Origin: Paracoccus lichenicola | GTDB taxonomy: Bacteria; Pseudomonadota; Alphaproteobacteria; Rhodobacterales; Rhodobacteraceae | Assembly (NCBI RefSeq): GCF_009708075.1 | Contig: NZ_WMBT01000003.1 | Location: 372,001-436,000, forward strand | Direction of reading: 5' to 3' | DNA: 64,000 nt | In this document: positions 46,601 through 55,602 of the stretch, piece by piece | How positions within the stretch are numbered: position 1 is the first letter of the stretch | How the letters are laid out: each line of letters begins with the position of its first letter | Position numbers and translations under genes: made by a program | Notes under the pieces: model-generated | What the model was told of the DNA's origin: nothing | Databases searched by the model: none | The model's input: only the letters and a program-made list of their open reading frames with translations

Positions 46601-49600
46601 CTCGGTTGGCATAATGGGTCAGGGCGGTGTCCAGCGTGGCCTCGTCATCCGCCACGATGGTCCAGAAGGTCAGAACGGCCTCCTTGCCGGGCGCGATGCG
46701 GACCCGGCGGCGCAGCGACAGGATCGGGTCCAGCGTGAAGCCCTGCCCGCCCTCCAGCCGGGCGCCGGGGTCCATCGCGGCGGGGCGGGTGATGTCGCGC
46801 CCCTGGCCGATAAAGGCGCGGCGGTCGGTTTCCGCGCCCAGGGGCGTGCCGCCGACGGCTAGGTGGGCCAGGTGCAGCACCGGTTCCGTGCCGCGGCGGT
46901 TGCGCCGCGCGATGACGGCGCTGCCGTCGCGCCCGATGGCGGTGCGCACGAACATCCTGGAAAAGGCCGGATGGGCGAGGTCGGCCCCCGCCCGGTCCAG
47001 CACGATCTCTCCATAGGTGGTGACCTCGATCACGCGCGGGCGGGCGGACCGGTTGCGCAGCGTCAGGCGCATCCCTTCGGCCTGCGCTTCCGAGGCGACG
47101 ATCATCTCCAGATGGCTTTCGATGCCAAAGGCGGTTTTCAGGAATTCGGCCTTGTGATCGGAAAAGATCGCGCGCGCGTCCTCGGACGGCGCGGCCTTGG
47201 GCGCGGCGGTGGCGGACCACCAGTCCTGCGTTTCCGCGTCGCGCAGGAACAGGAACAGCCCGTCGCGGTCCAGCGTGGGATCGGGGCGCCAGCGGGTGAC
47301 GGCCCGGTCGTCCAGCCGGGACCAGCCGGTGCCGGTGGCGGTGACCATCCGCGTGTAACGGCCGTTCGACAAAAGCCCGATGGCGCGCGGGGCCTGGCCC
47401 GGATCTTCCACGACCGTTTGCGGCGCCGGAGCCGGTTCCGCGTCGCTGCCCGCCAACCCGTGGCCGGGGGCGGTGCGGGTGATGGGCACGATCTCGCGCG
47501 GGGCCTTTTCCTGCAACAGCAGTTCGGCCGCGCGGATCACCGGGTCGTCGTGGAAACGGTCGCGGTGGATGCCTTCCAGCACCGCGTTGGCGATGGCCAC
47601 GATGGTCATGCCCTGGTGATGGGCCATGACGTTGCGGACCACGGCCAGGTCGGCGCCCTCGGGCAGGCGGGCGGGGGTGAAGTCGATGGCGTCGAAGAAG
47701 CCATAGCGGCCCAGGGCGCCGATCTCCTCCAGCCGGTCCAGGTTGGCCACCGCCGCGCGCGGACGGATCTGGCTGGCCAGCGCCGTGGCATAGGGGGCCA
47801 CCACCAGGTCGTCGCTGCCCGACCGCTTCAGCGCCAGCGCCGGCACGCCAAAGGCGTAGTATTGATAGTTCATGTCGCGGTCCCGCGCGTTGAAGGCGCT
47901 TTCCGACACGCCCCAGGGCACGCCCCGCGCGCGGCCATGGGCGATCTGTTCGTCCACCGCCGCCTCGCAGGATTGCGCCAGCAGGCTGCCTTGGCGTTCG
48001 TGCATCACCAGGGGCGGCATCAGGTATTCGAACATGGACCCCGACCAGGACAGCAGCGCGCCGCGCGTCCCCAGGGCCGCGACCGGGCGGCCCAGGCGGA
48101 ACCAGTGTTCGTTGGGGGCGTCGCCCTTGGCGATGGCGAACAGGCTGGACAGCCGCGCCTCGGACGCCAGCAGGTCGTAGCAGCTTTCGTCCAGTTGCGC
48201 GGCATCGGCGCGGTATCCGATGGACAACAGCCGCCGCTGGGGGTTCATCAGGAAGCCGAAATCCATCCCGAAGGCCAGCGCGCGGGCGCGTTCGGACAGC
48301 GCGGCCACCCGTTCCTGCACCTTGGGGGCATTGCCGGGCGGGCGGATCGCGGCCTCGCAGGCCCGTTGCAGCGCGTCGGCCCACCACAACAGATCGCCGC
48401 CGTCGCTGTCGATTTCCGCCACATAGGCCTCGGCGAACTGGCGGATGTCGTTGGCGATCACCGCCAGGTTCAGGCTGCGCACCGAAGCAAGCTGCGGTTC
48501 CGCCAGGATGTTGGCATAGCTTTGGGAAAACCCCTCGATCCGTTCCTGCACGCGGCGGCGCAGCGGGCGCAGGGCGCGCCGGTCGTCGGGGATCGCCGCC
48601 AGTTGCCGGGCCAGCACGTCCAGCACGTCACCGATGCCCTGGGGATTGGTGGGCACATGCACGATCGCCCCATGCGCCCATCCCCGCAGCGCCGAGGCCA
48701 GCGTCACCAGATGCCCCGCCAGGTTGCCGCTGTCCACCGACGACACATAGCGCGGGTGCAGCACCGACAGGTCGCGGGTGTCGTACCAGTTGAACAGATG
48801 GCCGTTCAGCTTTTCCATCCGCTCCAGCGTGGTCAGCGTGGCCTCGATCCGGTCCAGCGTCTCGGGCAGGCCGATCCAGCCGAAATCGCGCGCCGAGAGC
48901 GTCGCCAGCAGATACAGCCCGACATTGGAGGGCGAGGTCCGTTCCGCCACCTTCGGCACGGGCGAATCCTGGAAGTTGTCGGGCGGCAGGTGGTGGGTGT
49001 CGGATCCCACGAATTCCTCGAAGAAGCGCCAGGTGATGCGGGCGGTGCGGCGCAGGGCGGCGCCGTCCGCCGGGGCGATGTCCAGGCGGTCCTGCGTTTC
49101 CAGCGTTTGGCTGGTTTCCCAGGCGATCAGCGGCGCGGCAAGCCAGGCCAGCGCGACAAGCGCCGCCAGGGGCAGGTTGGCGGGATTGACCAGCGCGACC
49201 AGGATCAGCGCCGCGGCCGCCACCGCCGGGGCCGCCGCCATCCGCCGCAGGTAATCGGCCCGGCTGCCCGCCCCGCCCGCCGCCACTTCGGAATTGCTGC
49301 GCCATTCCAGCAGGTGCCGGCAGCTGACCCGCATCCGGTGCAGGGTGCGGGCAATCGCGTCCAGGGCCAGCGCCGCCTGGTGCGGCATGAAGGACAGGCG
49401 CAGCAGCACGGCCGAGACAAAGGCGCCCGCCTCGGCCAGCAGCACCCGCAGGTGCCGCCGGGCCGAGACCGACGGATGGTTCGGCACCAGCCCGGCGTAA
49501 AAGCTGATCAGCGGACCCAGGAACAGGGTCAGCACCAGCAACGCCTGCCAGCGCAGCGCCGCGCCGGGCGCCAGCGCCAGCCAGCCCCCGACCGAGGCCA

Positions 49601-52073
49601 GGATCCATGCCGCAGGCAGCAGGGACCGGCGCAGGTTGTCCACCATCTTGAACCGCGCCAGCCCGTCCAGCCCGTTGTCCCGCGCCAGCACGAAGGGCAA
49701 AAGCTGCCAGTCGCCGCGGATCCAGCGGTGCTGGCGGGCGGCATCGACGTGATAGCGGACGGGAAAATCCTCGATCACCTGCACGTCGGTGACAAGGGCG
49801 GCGCGGGCCAGCGCGCCCTCGAACAGGTCGTGGGACAAGACGGTGTTTTCGGGGATCCGCCCGTCGGTGGCGCGGGCAAAGGCGTCCACGTCGTAAAGGC
49901 CCTTGCCGGTGAAGCTGCCCTGGTCGAACATGTCCTGATACAGGTCCGACACGGTGAAGACGTAAGGATCCAGCCCCCGGTTGGCCGAGAAGATCCGCTG
50001 AAAGACCGAGGCCTCGTCCCCCGCCGTCAGCGAGGGCGTGACGCGGGGTTGCAGGATCGCGTGCCCCGCCACCACCCGGCCCGACGGGTCGCTGACGGGG
50101 CGGTTGACCGGATGGGCCAGCTTGCCCGCCAGCGCCGCGACCGTGTCGCGCAACAGCCGCGTGTCGCTGTCCAGCGTCAGCACGAAGCGCACGTCGCCTG
50201 GCGGACGCGGGCCGCTGTCCATGAAGGACGTGTCGGCGTCGCCGCGCAGCAGGGCGTTCAGTTCCGTCAGCTTGCCGCGCTTGCGTTCCCACCCCATCCA
50301 GACGCCTTCCTGCGGGTTGTGGATGCGGTGGCGGTGCAGCAGATAGAACCGTCGGCCCGTGGCGGAATACCGCGCGGCCAGCGCCTCGATCCCGGCCCGG
50401 GCATGGGCCAGCAGCAGGTCGTCGCCGGGGCGCATCTCGACGGGGCTGTCGGCCCAGTCCGACAGCAGCGCGAAATCGACCGCTCCCAGGGGGTTGGCCA
50501 GATAATGCAGTTCCAGCGTCCGCAGCAGCTCGTCCGTTTCGTCGTGCGAGGTCAGCAGGCACGGGATCACCACCAGCGTGCGGGCCGATTCCGGCACCCC
50601 GGCGGTGAAGTCGTAGGCGGGCAGGCGGCGGGGCGGGAACAGCCGGGCGGCGGCGACCTGCGCCACGGCCAGCATGGCATCGGAGGCGGGGAACAGGGCC
50701 AGCAGGAACAACGGCGCCGCGATCCCCGCCGGGGCGTCCAGCCCCTGCACCATCAGCAGGGCGACCAGCAGCGTCAGAACCGCCACGGGCACCGCCAGCG
50801 CGGGCCAGCCGACGCGCCGGGCGCCGCGCCGCAACCGCTGGGCCAGGGTGGGACGATAGGCGATCCGCGCTTCCAGACCCGGCAGGCCGTCGGCCATCAG
50901 CACGCGGCCGGGGTCCGCCCCGTCCGAGGCCGCCAGCGCGGCCCGCGTCACCTCGACCTCGGTCAGGTCGGACCGGCGGGCCAGCCGCTCGATCTGCTCG
51001 CGATAGGCGTTGCGTGTGGGGTTGTCGAGGGCCGCGTAATCGGGCGCGCGGCGCAGTTCCCGGTCCACGGCGGACACGCTTTCGAACCATTTCAGCCAGT
51101 CGATCTCGTCGATCAGGCGCAGGCTGCGGATGATGTTGCCCACGGTGACGTTGCCGCTGGACTGGCGCGCGTGTTCGGCCGCCAGCACCGAATCGGGGGT
51201 CTGCCCCGCCTCGGCCAGCCGCGCTTCCAGCCAGTCCAGCGCCAGCGCCGTGGCCCCCGACCCGTCGCGCAGCCGGTACAGCAGTTGCGCGGCGAAGGTG
51301 GCGTCCCGGGCCGCCGCCGCCTCGGGCACCAGGGTCGCGGCGGCTTCGGGCGCGGTGCCCGCCATCAGCCGGTCGGCCAGAGCGTTGGCCGCGGCGCGCT
51401 TGCGGCGGCCGTCCTCGATCCGGTCGGACAGGCGGCGCAGGTTTTCCAGCAGCACGAGGCGCAGCAGCGAGGGGACGGCCCAGATCTCGCCGATGGTCAG
51501 GTCCAGGTGCCGCTGCATCCCGCCCACGGTCTGCGTCAGCCCCTCCAGGGTGACGGCGGAATTGGTCAGCGCCACATGGGTCCAGGCCAGCGCCAGCACG
51601 CGCGGCACGGTCTCGCCCCCTGCAAGGCGCAGCGACGGAAGGCTGCGGTACAGCTTTGGCGTCAGGTCGCGGCGCAGGTGGCGGAAGGTCTCGTCCACGA
51701 CGTGATGGTTGTCCAGCAGCCATTCGGCGGCCGGGGTGACGGTGCCCTTGTCGCGGACCACGTTGAAGATCGACAGATAGGTGGCCCGCACCGCCGCACG
51801 GTTGTCCGTCAACCGGCCGGGAAAGTCGAAGGGCTGCCAGGCGGGCAACGCGGGGGCGGACGCGCTTGCCAGATCGGACCCGGCCTGGGCAGGGCTGCTG
51901 TCCAGCCAGATGTCGTGGCGGATCGGGGCCGCCAGTTCAGCCCAACGCCGCGGTTCGGGGCGTCCGTCCGGGCGGTCAGAGCCGCGCACCGGACGGCGGC
52001 GGGAAGAAATCGGGCTGGAGATCACAAAGGGCCGCCTTGATGAGGAGATCTGAAAGGCCAACGATCCGGCCAT
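43623..52073 (-). CDS. ndvB: cyclic beta-1,2-glucan synthase (NdvB/Cgs type, GT84-GH94)
   Basis: About 2816 residues, among the largest single proteins expected in the family. The N-terminal part FDFPGRLTDNRAAVRATYLSIFNVVRDKGTVTPAAEWLLDNHHVVDETFRH matches Cgs. A GT84 domain follows membrane helices (about 430-470): VLTLDSDTRLLRDTV (DxD near 630) and RHRWIRGDW-like QHRWIRGDWQLLPF (near 780). More membrane helices lie near 825-860 and 945-985. A glycoamylase-like domain (about 1040-1500) precedes the GH94 region, with repeats near 1580 and 2050 and the catalytic GGDWNDGMNRVGEGGRGESVW (near 2525). It makes, elongates and cyclises periplasmic glucans. The start is uncertain. No exporter (NdvA) gene is nearby. 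Confidence 0.92.
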   Translation of the reverse strand: MAGSLAFQISSSRRPFVISSPISSRRRPVRGSDRPDGRPEPRRWAELAAPIRHDIWLDSSPAQAGSDLASASAPALPAWQPFDFPGRLTDNRAAVRATYLSIFNVVRDKGTVTPAAEWLLDNHHVVDETFRHLRRDLTPKLYRSLPSLRLAGGETVPRVLALAWTHVALTNSAVTLEGLTQTVGGMQRHLDLTIGEIWAVPSLLRLVLLENLRRLSDRIEDGRRKRAAANALADRLMAGTAPEAAATLVPEAAAARDATFAAQLLYRLRDGSGATALALDWLEARLAEAGQTPDSVLAAEHARQSSGNVTVGNIIRSLRLIDEIDWLKWFESVSAVDRELRRAPDYAALDNPTRNAYREQIERLARRSDLTEVEVTRAALAASDGADPGRVLMADGLPGLEARIAYRPTLAQRLRRGARRVGWPALAVPVAVLTLLVALLMVQGLDAPAGIAAPLFLLALFPASDAMLAVAQVAAARLFPPRRLPAYDFTAGVPESARTLVVIPCLLTSHDETDELLRTLELHYLANPLGAVDFALLSDWADSPVEMRPGDDLLLAHARAGIEALAARYSATGRRFYLLHRHRIHNPQEGVWMGWERKRGKLTELNALLRGDADTSFMDSGPRPPGDVRFVLTLDSDTRLLRDTVAALAGKLAHPVNRPVSDPSGRVVAGHAILQPRVTPSLTAGDEASVFQRIFSANRGLDPYVFTVSDLYQDMFDQGSFTGKGLYDVDAFARATDGRIPENTVLSHDLFEGALARAALVTDVQVIEDFPVRYHVDAARQHRWIRGDWQLLPFVLARDNGLDGLARFKMVDNLRRSLLPAAWILASVGGWLALAPGAALRWQALLVLTLFLGPLISFYAGLVPNHPSVSARRHLRVLLAEAGAFVSAVLLRLSFMPHQAALALDAIARTLHRMRVSCRHLLEWRSNSEVAAGGAGSRADYLRRMAAAPAVAAAALILVALVNPANLPLAALVALAWLAAPLIAWETSQTLETQDRLDIAPADGAALRRTARITWRFFEEFVGSDTHHLPPDNFQDSPVPKVAERTSPSNVGLYLLATLSARDFGWIGLPETLDRIEATLTTLERMEKLNGHLFNWYDTRDLSVLHPRYVSSVDSGNLAGHLVTLASALRGWAHGAIVHVPTNPQGIGDVLDVLARQLAAIPDDRRALRPLRRRVQERIEGFSQSYANILAEPQLASVRSLNLAVIANDIRQFAEAYVAEIDSDGGDLLWWADALQRACEAAIRPPGNAPKVQERVAALSERARALAFGMDFGFLMNPQRRLLSIGYRADAAQLDESCYDLLASEARLSSLFAIAKGDAPNEHWFRLGRPVAALGTRGALLSWSGSMFEYLMPPLVMHERQGSLLAQSCEAAVDEQIAHGRARGVPWGVSESAFNARDRDMNYQYYAFGVPALALKRSGSDDLVVAPYATALASQIRPRAAVANLDRLEEIGALGRYGFFDAIDFTPARLPEGADLAVVRNVMAHHQGMTIVAIANAVLEGIHRDRFHDDPVIRAAELLLQEKAPREIVPITRTAPGHGLAGSDAEPAPAPQTVVEDPGQAPRAIGLLSNGRYTRMVTATGTGWSRLDDRAVTRWRPDPTLDRDGLFLFLRDAETQDWWSATAAPKAAPSEDARAIFSDHKAEFLKTAFGIESHLEMIVASEAQAEGMRLTLRNRSARPRVIEVTTYGEIVLDRAGADLAHPAFSRMFVRTAIGRDGSAVIARRNRRGTEPVLHLAHLAVGGTPLGAETDRRAFIGQGRDITRPAAMDPGARLEGGQGFTLDPILSLRRRVRIAPGKEAVLTFWTIVADDEATLDTALTHYANRAAYDHESRLAWTQSQVQLRYMNSSLEEAAVFRAYAAQLIWSDGRMGVADPEIREAVGPQSGLWGLGIGGDLPVMVLRVDTESDLPIVRKALRMMEYFRHHGVHADLVVLNDRASSYIQDLQNALNALCDTFLRPGHPDPAARRVFVLRQDQMDPAQLRALLAVARVVLHSRNGTLSEQMARVDAAKAAPPRLAQLSLPGPATGVPRDLPAFPAEDLRHFNGYGGFSADGREYVVRLRHGETTPQPWINVIARDGFGFHVSAEGAGFTWAVNSRDYQITPWSNDAVENRPGEAILLRCRKTGRIASPFAALSGDPGAIHETRHGLGFSRFRSWSTWVDLDAVQVLATGGPAKLTRLRVTNRGRDRLDLDCLAYAELVLGNDRGRTAPVIRARAEGNTIIARNAFAVEFPGRAAGLACDRPVTGHLASRAALLGAGDLRRPDALAAAWPGASAETGGDPCLALRTRLTLDPGETIEVVFALADAPEAELPDLLRDVTGGAEAAQALDTAAAEWDGFLDTLQVRTPDPKLDLMVNTWLPYQALACRIRARSAFYQASGAFGFRDQLQDTSALILHDPGLCRRQILNAAARQFPEGDVQHWWLPASGAGVRTTISDDVVWLGHITERYVRLTGDRAILDEPVPFIAGPALEPGQHDAFLTPEPSGEVAPLYDHCARALDLAVARTGPHGLPLIGGGDWNDGMNRVGEGGRGESVWLGWFLCATIDSFAPLAEARGDTARAAAWRAHRDAVAQALDTAGWDGAWYRRGYFDDGTPLGSAGSDECRIDSIAQSWAAISGAGQADRVGPAVDAALTRLVDEGAQAFKLFTPPFERTDKEPGYIKSYPPGVRENGGQYTHAASWMVYALGRMGRGGDAHRLFDLLNPISHAESRSEADRYRVEPYVVAADVYGEGSKAGRGGWTWYTGSAGWLYRAAVEGILGIVPEGSDCLRIDPALPPDWPGFTATVTVAGRKRRIEVTGEGATLDGKGPGPDGTFAL

Positions 52074-52629
52074 CCCCTGGTTTCCTGTATATTCTGCGTC
52101 GCGGCGAAAAGCGGGGCGATTGGTTGCCGAGCCTTGGCAGGCCGGCACGCCGCGGGGACGTGGCGGCAAAAAGTTGCCGCTTTTCGGGGCAGCATCGAGA
52201 AGCCTGACAGTCGCCCAGGGCAGCAGGCCCGCCCTTCCGGACGGCGTCCTGTCGCGGACCGCCCCCGGTTTGCCTGCCTGCGGACCCTTTCATGCCCCGA
52301 CATCCGATGGATTTGGCATGTTAGCCCCCTGGACCCGCGATGGACATGCACGCTTTTGGCATCACGGATCGGCAAATTCCCCGGCCGACAGGGTTGGCCG
52401 GCCAGACATCCCCGTGGACCCGCGGCGCGATCAGGCGATCAGGCGATCAGGGCAGCCCCTGGTTCGGGAAGCGCGTGCCGAAGCACCTTTCCTGATTCAC
52501 GGTGTGCCTGATAATCACGCTTGGTGCCGCAATAGGGCGCATCATCCGGTTCGGTAATGGGATTTTGCGTCTTGCGGGGCGTAACCGTTTGCTCTGCCGC
52601 AGGCCGCCGCAGCATGTAACGGACATGAG
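52074..52629. other. 556-base leader region before the guanidine operon
   Basis: No coding sequence is supported. It must hold the promoters for the divergent glucan synthase gene and for the riboswitch-controlled operon, but no clear -35/-10 pair or sigma-54 site was found. One small tandem repeat is present: three perfect copies of GCGATCAG at 52427-52450. Confidence 0.4.
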
Positions 52630-52631
52630 TT

Positions 52632-52741
52632 GACGGCTAGGGTTCCGGCATCCCGCGCCCCGGGATGCGCCTGGACCGAGAGCCGTCACCGCCGGGAGAG
52701 ACATTCCCGGCGGATGCACGGCGGGACAAAAACCCGGGAGA
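52632..52741 (+). promoter_or_regulatory. guanidine-I (ykkC) riboswitch
   Basis: The conserved ykkC-I sequence elements are all present in order. They are CTAGGGTTCCG (52637-52647), a hairpin GCATCCCG/CGGGATGC (52648-52668), and GGACCGAGAG (52673-52682). A second hairpin CCGCCGGGA/TCCCGGCGG (52689-52713) follows, then CACGGCGGGAC (52717-52727) with ACAAAAA-CCCGGGAGA after it. The stem P1 is GACGGCT (52632-52638) with AGCCGTC (52681-52687). This class binds guanidinium and turns expression on. A further hairpin, AAGGGAT/ATCCCTT (52755-52761 and 52786-52792), lies before GGAG and the ATG at 52813. It has no T-run, so control may be at translation rather than intrinsic termination. Confidence 0.94.
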
Positions 52742-52812
52742 CCTCGTATCAGCCAAGGGATTGGCCGGTCGCAGGTGTCCGCACGATCCCTTCAACAGAC
52801 GGAGTGGATCAG

Positions 52813-53904
52813 ATGCACGACCCCGACTTCCATCGCGACTTCTGCCGGGCCAGGCTGATCGGCGCCGTGACGCTGGGCCTGTGCCTGGCCGTCGCGGGCC
52901 ACGCCCGCGCCGAGGAGAAGACCGACTTCAAGGTCGCCTGGTCGATCTATGCGGGCTGGATGCCCTGGGGCTATGCCGCGGACAACGGCATCGTGCAGAA
53001 ATGGGCCGACAAGTACGGCATCGCCATCGAGGTCACGCAGTTCAACGATTACGTCGAATCGATGAACCAGTTCACGGCGGGCGGCTATGACGCCGTGACG
53101 CTGACCAACATGGACGGCCTGTCGATCCCGGCGGCGGGCGGGGTCGATACCACGGCGGTGATCGTGGGCGACTTTTCCGCCGGCAACGACGCGGTGATCC
53201 TCAAGGACGGGACCGCCCTGACGGACATCGCGGGGCGGCCCGTGAACCTGGTGGAATTCTCGGTCTCGCATTACCTGCTGGCCCGGGCGCTGGACAGCGT
53301 GGGCCTGAGCGAACGCGATGTCAGCATCGTGAACACCGCCGATCCCGACATGGTGGGCGCCTTCCAGACGCCCGACGTGACGGCCATGGTGACCTGGAAC
53401 CCGATGGCCTCGGAAATCGCGGCGCTGCCGGGGGCGACCAAGGTCTTCGACAGCGCGCAGATCCCCGGCGAGATCATCGACCTGATGGTCGCCAACACCG
53501 AAGTGCTGCAGGACAATCCCGACTTCGGCAAGGCCCTGGCGGGCATCTGGTACGAAACCACCGCCCTGATGGTCGCCGACACGCCCGAGGGCGCGGCGGC
53601 GCGGGCGGCGATGGGCGCGGCCTCGGGCACCGACGGGGCGGGATACGAGGCGCAACTGGCCGCCACGCGGCTGTTCGACAAGCCCGCCGAGGCGGTGGCC
53701 TTCGTGAACTCGCCCGATCTCGCGACGACCATGGACCATGTCCGGGGCTTCCTGTTCGACAAGGGGCTGCTTGGACCCACGGCGCCTTCGGCCGATGCCG
53801 TGGGGATCGAGCTTCCCTCGGGGCAGGTGCTGGGCGACGGCGCCAACGTCAAGCTTCGCTTCACCGACGACTGGATGCAGATGGCCGCCGACGGCGCGCT
53901 GTAG
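52813..53904 (+). CDS. ABC transporter substrate-binding protein of the guanidine/urea carboxylase operon
   Basis: 363 residues with a signal peptide (about 1-33, ending ARA). The mature protein has the SsuA/nitrate-taurine type fold: DFKVAWSIYAGWMPWGYAADNGIVQKWADKYGIAIEVTQFNDYVESMNQFTAGGYDAVTLTNMD. Then come AVIVGDFSAGNDAVILKD, NLVEFSVSHYLLARAL and TWNPMASEIAALPGATKVFDSAQIPGEIID. It matches the substrate-binding protein that co-occurs with urea carboxylase, usually annotated as putative urea ABC transporter. The riboswitch upstream indicates guanidine as the likely ligand. The start at 52813 has GGAG upstream. Confidence 0.88.
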   Translation: MHDPDFHRDFCRARLIGAVTLGLCLAVAGHARAEEKTDFKVAWSIYAGWMPWGYAADNGIVQKWADKYGIAIEVTQFNDYVESMNQFTAGGYDAVTLTNMDGLSIPAAGGVDTTAVIVGDFSAGNDAVILKDGTALTDIAGRPVNLVEFSVSHYLLARALDSVGLSERDVSIVNTADPDMVGAFQTPDVTAMVTWNPMASEIAALPGATKVFDSAQIPGEIIDLMVANTEVLQDNPDFGKALAGIWYETTALMVADTPEGAAARAAMGAASGTDGAGYEAQLAATRLFDKPAEAVAFVNSPDLATTMDHVRGFLFDKGLLGPTAPSADAVGIELPSGQVLGDGANVKLRFTDDWMQMAADGAL

Positions 53905-53930
53905 GACTTCGGCCCGACAAGGAAACCGCC

Positions 53931-54749
53931 ATGCGCTGGATCAACCGACGACCCCGCCGCGGCGCCGAGATGCTGCTTTTGTGCCTGCCCTTCGCGGCGC
54001 TGGTCGCGGCCTATCTGATCGGCTCGGCCATCCGGCTTGACGCCAATCCCGCCGACAAGCTGTTGCCAAGCCCGGCCCAGCTGTGGGCGGGGATCCAGCG
54101 AATCGCGCTGATGCCCGACCCCCGCACGGGCGAATGGCTGCTGTGGTCCGATACCGCCGCCAGCCTGATGCGCCTGGCGGCGGGGCTTGGCATCGCGACC
54201 GTCATCGCGCTGCTTCTTGGGATGGCGGTCGGCCTGCTGCCCTATCTGCGCGCCAGCCTGGGCGCCTTCGTGGCCTTCCTGTCCATGGTGCCGCCCTTGG
54301 CGCTGCTGCCGATCCTGTTCATCACCCTGGGCCTGGGCGAGGCCGCCAAGATCTGCCTGATCGTGATCGGCGTGGCCCCCATCATGACCCGCGACCTTGC
54401 CCTGCGCGTCCACGAGATCCCGCGCGAGATGATCGTCAAGGCCGAGACGCTGTCGGCCTCGACCTGGCTGATCGCCCTGCGCGTGGTGCTGCCGCAGGTG
54501 CTGCCGCGCCTGCTGACCAGCCTGCGCCTGCAACTGGGACCGGCCTTCCTGTTCCTGATCGCGGCCGAGGCGATCTCGGCCGATGCGGGGCTTGGCTATC
54601 GGATCTTCCTGGTGCGCCGCTATCTGGCGATGGACGTGATCTTTCCCTATGTCGCCTGGATCACGCTGCTGGCGGTCCTGGCCGACATCGCCATCGACCG
54701 GCTGCGCAGCCGCGTCTTTCCCTGGTCCGACCTGGAGCGCGGGGCATGA
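53931..54749 (+). CDS. ABC transporter permease (guanidine/urea carboxylase-associated)
   Basis: 272 residues with about six membrane segments. It has a binding-protein-dependent permease motif: VHEIPREMIVKAETLSASTWLIALRVVLPQVLPRLLTSLRLQLGPAFLFLIAAEAI (the EAA loop followed by a membrane helix). The RINRR-type basic N-terminus (MRWINRRPRRGAE) precedes the first helix, which keeps the N-terminus inside. It is the membrane partner for the binding protein encoded 26 bases upstream and the ATPase encoded by an overlapping gene. It belongs to the nitrate/taurine permease family (SsuC-like). Substrate inferred from operon: guanidine. Confidence 0.9.
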   Translation: MRWINRRPRRGAEMLLLCLPFAALVAAYLIGSAIRLDANPADKLLPSPAQLWAGIQRIALMPDPRTGEWLLWSDTAASLMRLAAGLGIATVIALLLGMAVGLLPYLRASLGAFVAFLSMVPPLALLPILFITLGLGEAAKICLIVIGVAPIMTRDLALRVHEIPREMIVKAETLSASTWLIALRVVLPQVLPRLLTSLRLQLGPAFLFLIAAEAISADAGLGYRIFLVRRYLAMDVIFPYVAWITLLAVLADIAIDRLRSRVFPWSDLERGA

Positions 54750-55525
54750 GCGCCATCAGCGTCGAGAATGTCTGGAAGGAATACGGCGACCAGGTCGTTC
54801 TGGAAAACCTGTCCCTGCAGATCGCGGATCGGGCCTTCGTGGCGCTGGTGGGTCCGTCGGGCTGCGGCAAGACCACCTTCCTGCGGATGATCCTGGGGCA
54901 GGAAAGGCCGACCCGCGGCCGCATCCTGCTGGACGGCCAGCCCCTGCCGCCGGAACCGGGGCCGGATCGCGGCGTGGTGTATCAACGCTATTCGGTCTTT
55001 CCGCACCTGACGGTCGGGGGCAACGTGATGCTGGGACCCGAACTGCGGGGCGCGCGCCTGACCGGGCGGCGCTTCGGCGCCGCGCGCCGCAGGCTGGCCG
55101 ATGAGGCGCGCGCCATGATCGCCGCCGTCGGGCTGGCCGGGTCCGAGGACAAGTATCCCGCCCAGCTGTCGGGCGGGATGCAGCAGCGTCTGGCCCTAGC
55201 GCAGGCGCTGATGATGCGGCCCCGCGTGCTGCTGCTGGACGAACCCTTCGGCGCGCTCGACCCCGGGATCCGCGCCGACATCCACCAGCTGATGAAACGC
55301 CTGTGGAACGAGGTGCCGATGACGGCGGTCATGGTCACGCATGACCTGCGCGAGGCCTTCACCCTGGCCACCCGCGTCATCGCCCTCGAACGCCTGCGCG
55401 ACCGCCCCGAGGAACGGGAACGCTATGGCGCACGGATCACGCGCGACATCTCGATCTGGCCGCCGCGCGTGGCCGGGCAGCGGACCTCCTTCGACCCGCC
55501 CGAGGGGGCGGAACCGCCGCTTTGA
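54746..55525 (+). CDS. ABC transporter ATP-binding protein (guanidine/urea carboxylase-associated)
   Basis: 259 residues. Walker A VGPSGCGKTTFLRMILGQ (about 35-52), Q-loop region RGVVYQRYSVFPHLTVGGNV, signature LSGGMQQRLALAQALMMRPRVLLLDEPFGALDPGIRADIHQLM including Walker B and the D-loop, and switch His in VTHDLREAF. Its start overlaps the permease stop by 4 bases (ATGA). The C-terminal 40 residues (RERYGARITRDISIWPPRVAGQRTSFDPPEG) are a short tail found in this subgroup. Similar to SsuB/TauB ATPases. Confidence 0.92.
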   Translation: MSAISVENVWKEYGDQVVLENLSLQIADRAFVALVGPSGCGKTTFLRMILGQERPTRGRILLDGQPLPPEPGPDRGVVYQRYSVFPHLTVGGNVMLGPELRGARLTGRRFGAARRRLADEARAMIAAVGLAGSEDKYPAQLSGGMQQRLALAQALMMRPRVLLLDEPFGALDPGIRADIHQLMKRLWNEVPMTAVMVTHDLREAFTLATRVIALERLRDRPEERERYGARITRDISIWPPRVAGQRTSFDPPEGAEPPL

Positions 55526-55602
55526 ACCCCTGCCCGCCGGGACGACCCGGACGCGGCCCTGTTTCCCTGCCGGGACGGCCCGGCCCCCGAGGAGACTTGC
55601 GC

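Noticed and set aside
43605..52040. Two long plus-strand open frames (1085 and 1725 codons) in the same frame, separated by one TAG at 46862
   Set aside because: They are antisense to the glucan synthase gene, rich in Arg/Gly/Gln/His, match no family pattern, and are explained by the GC-rich third codon positions of the real gene.
52427..52450. Three tandem copies of GCGATCAG
   Set aside because: Too short and too few for a CRISPR or a replication iteron array; noted inside the leader region only.
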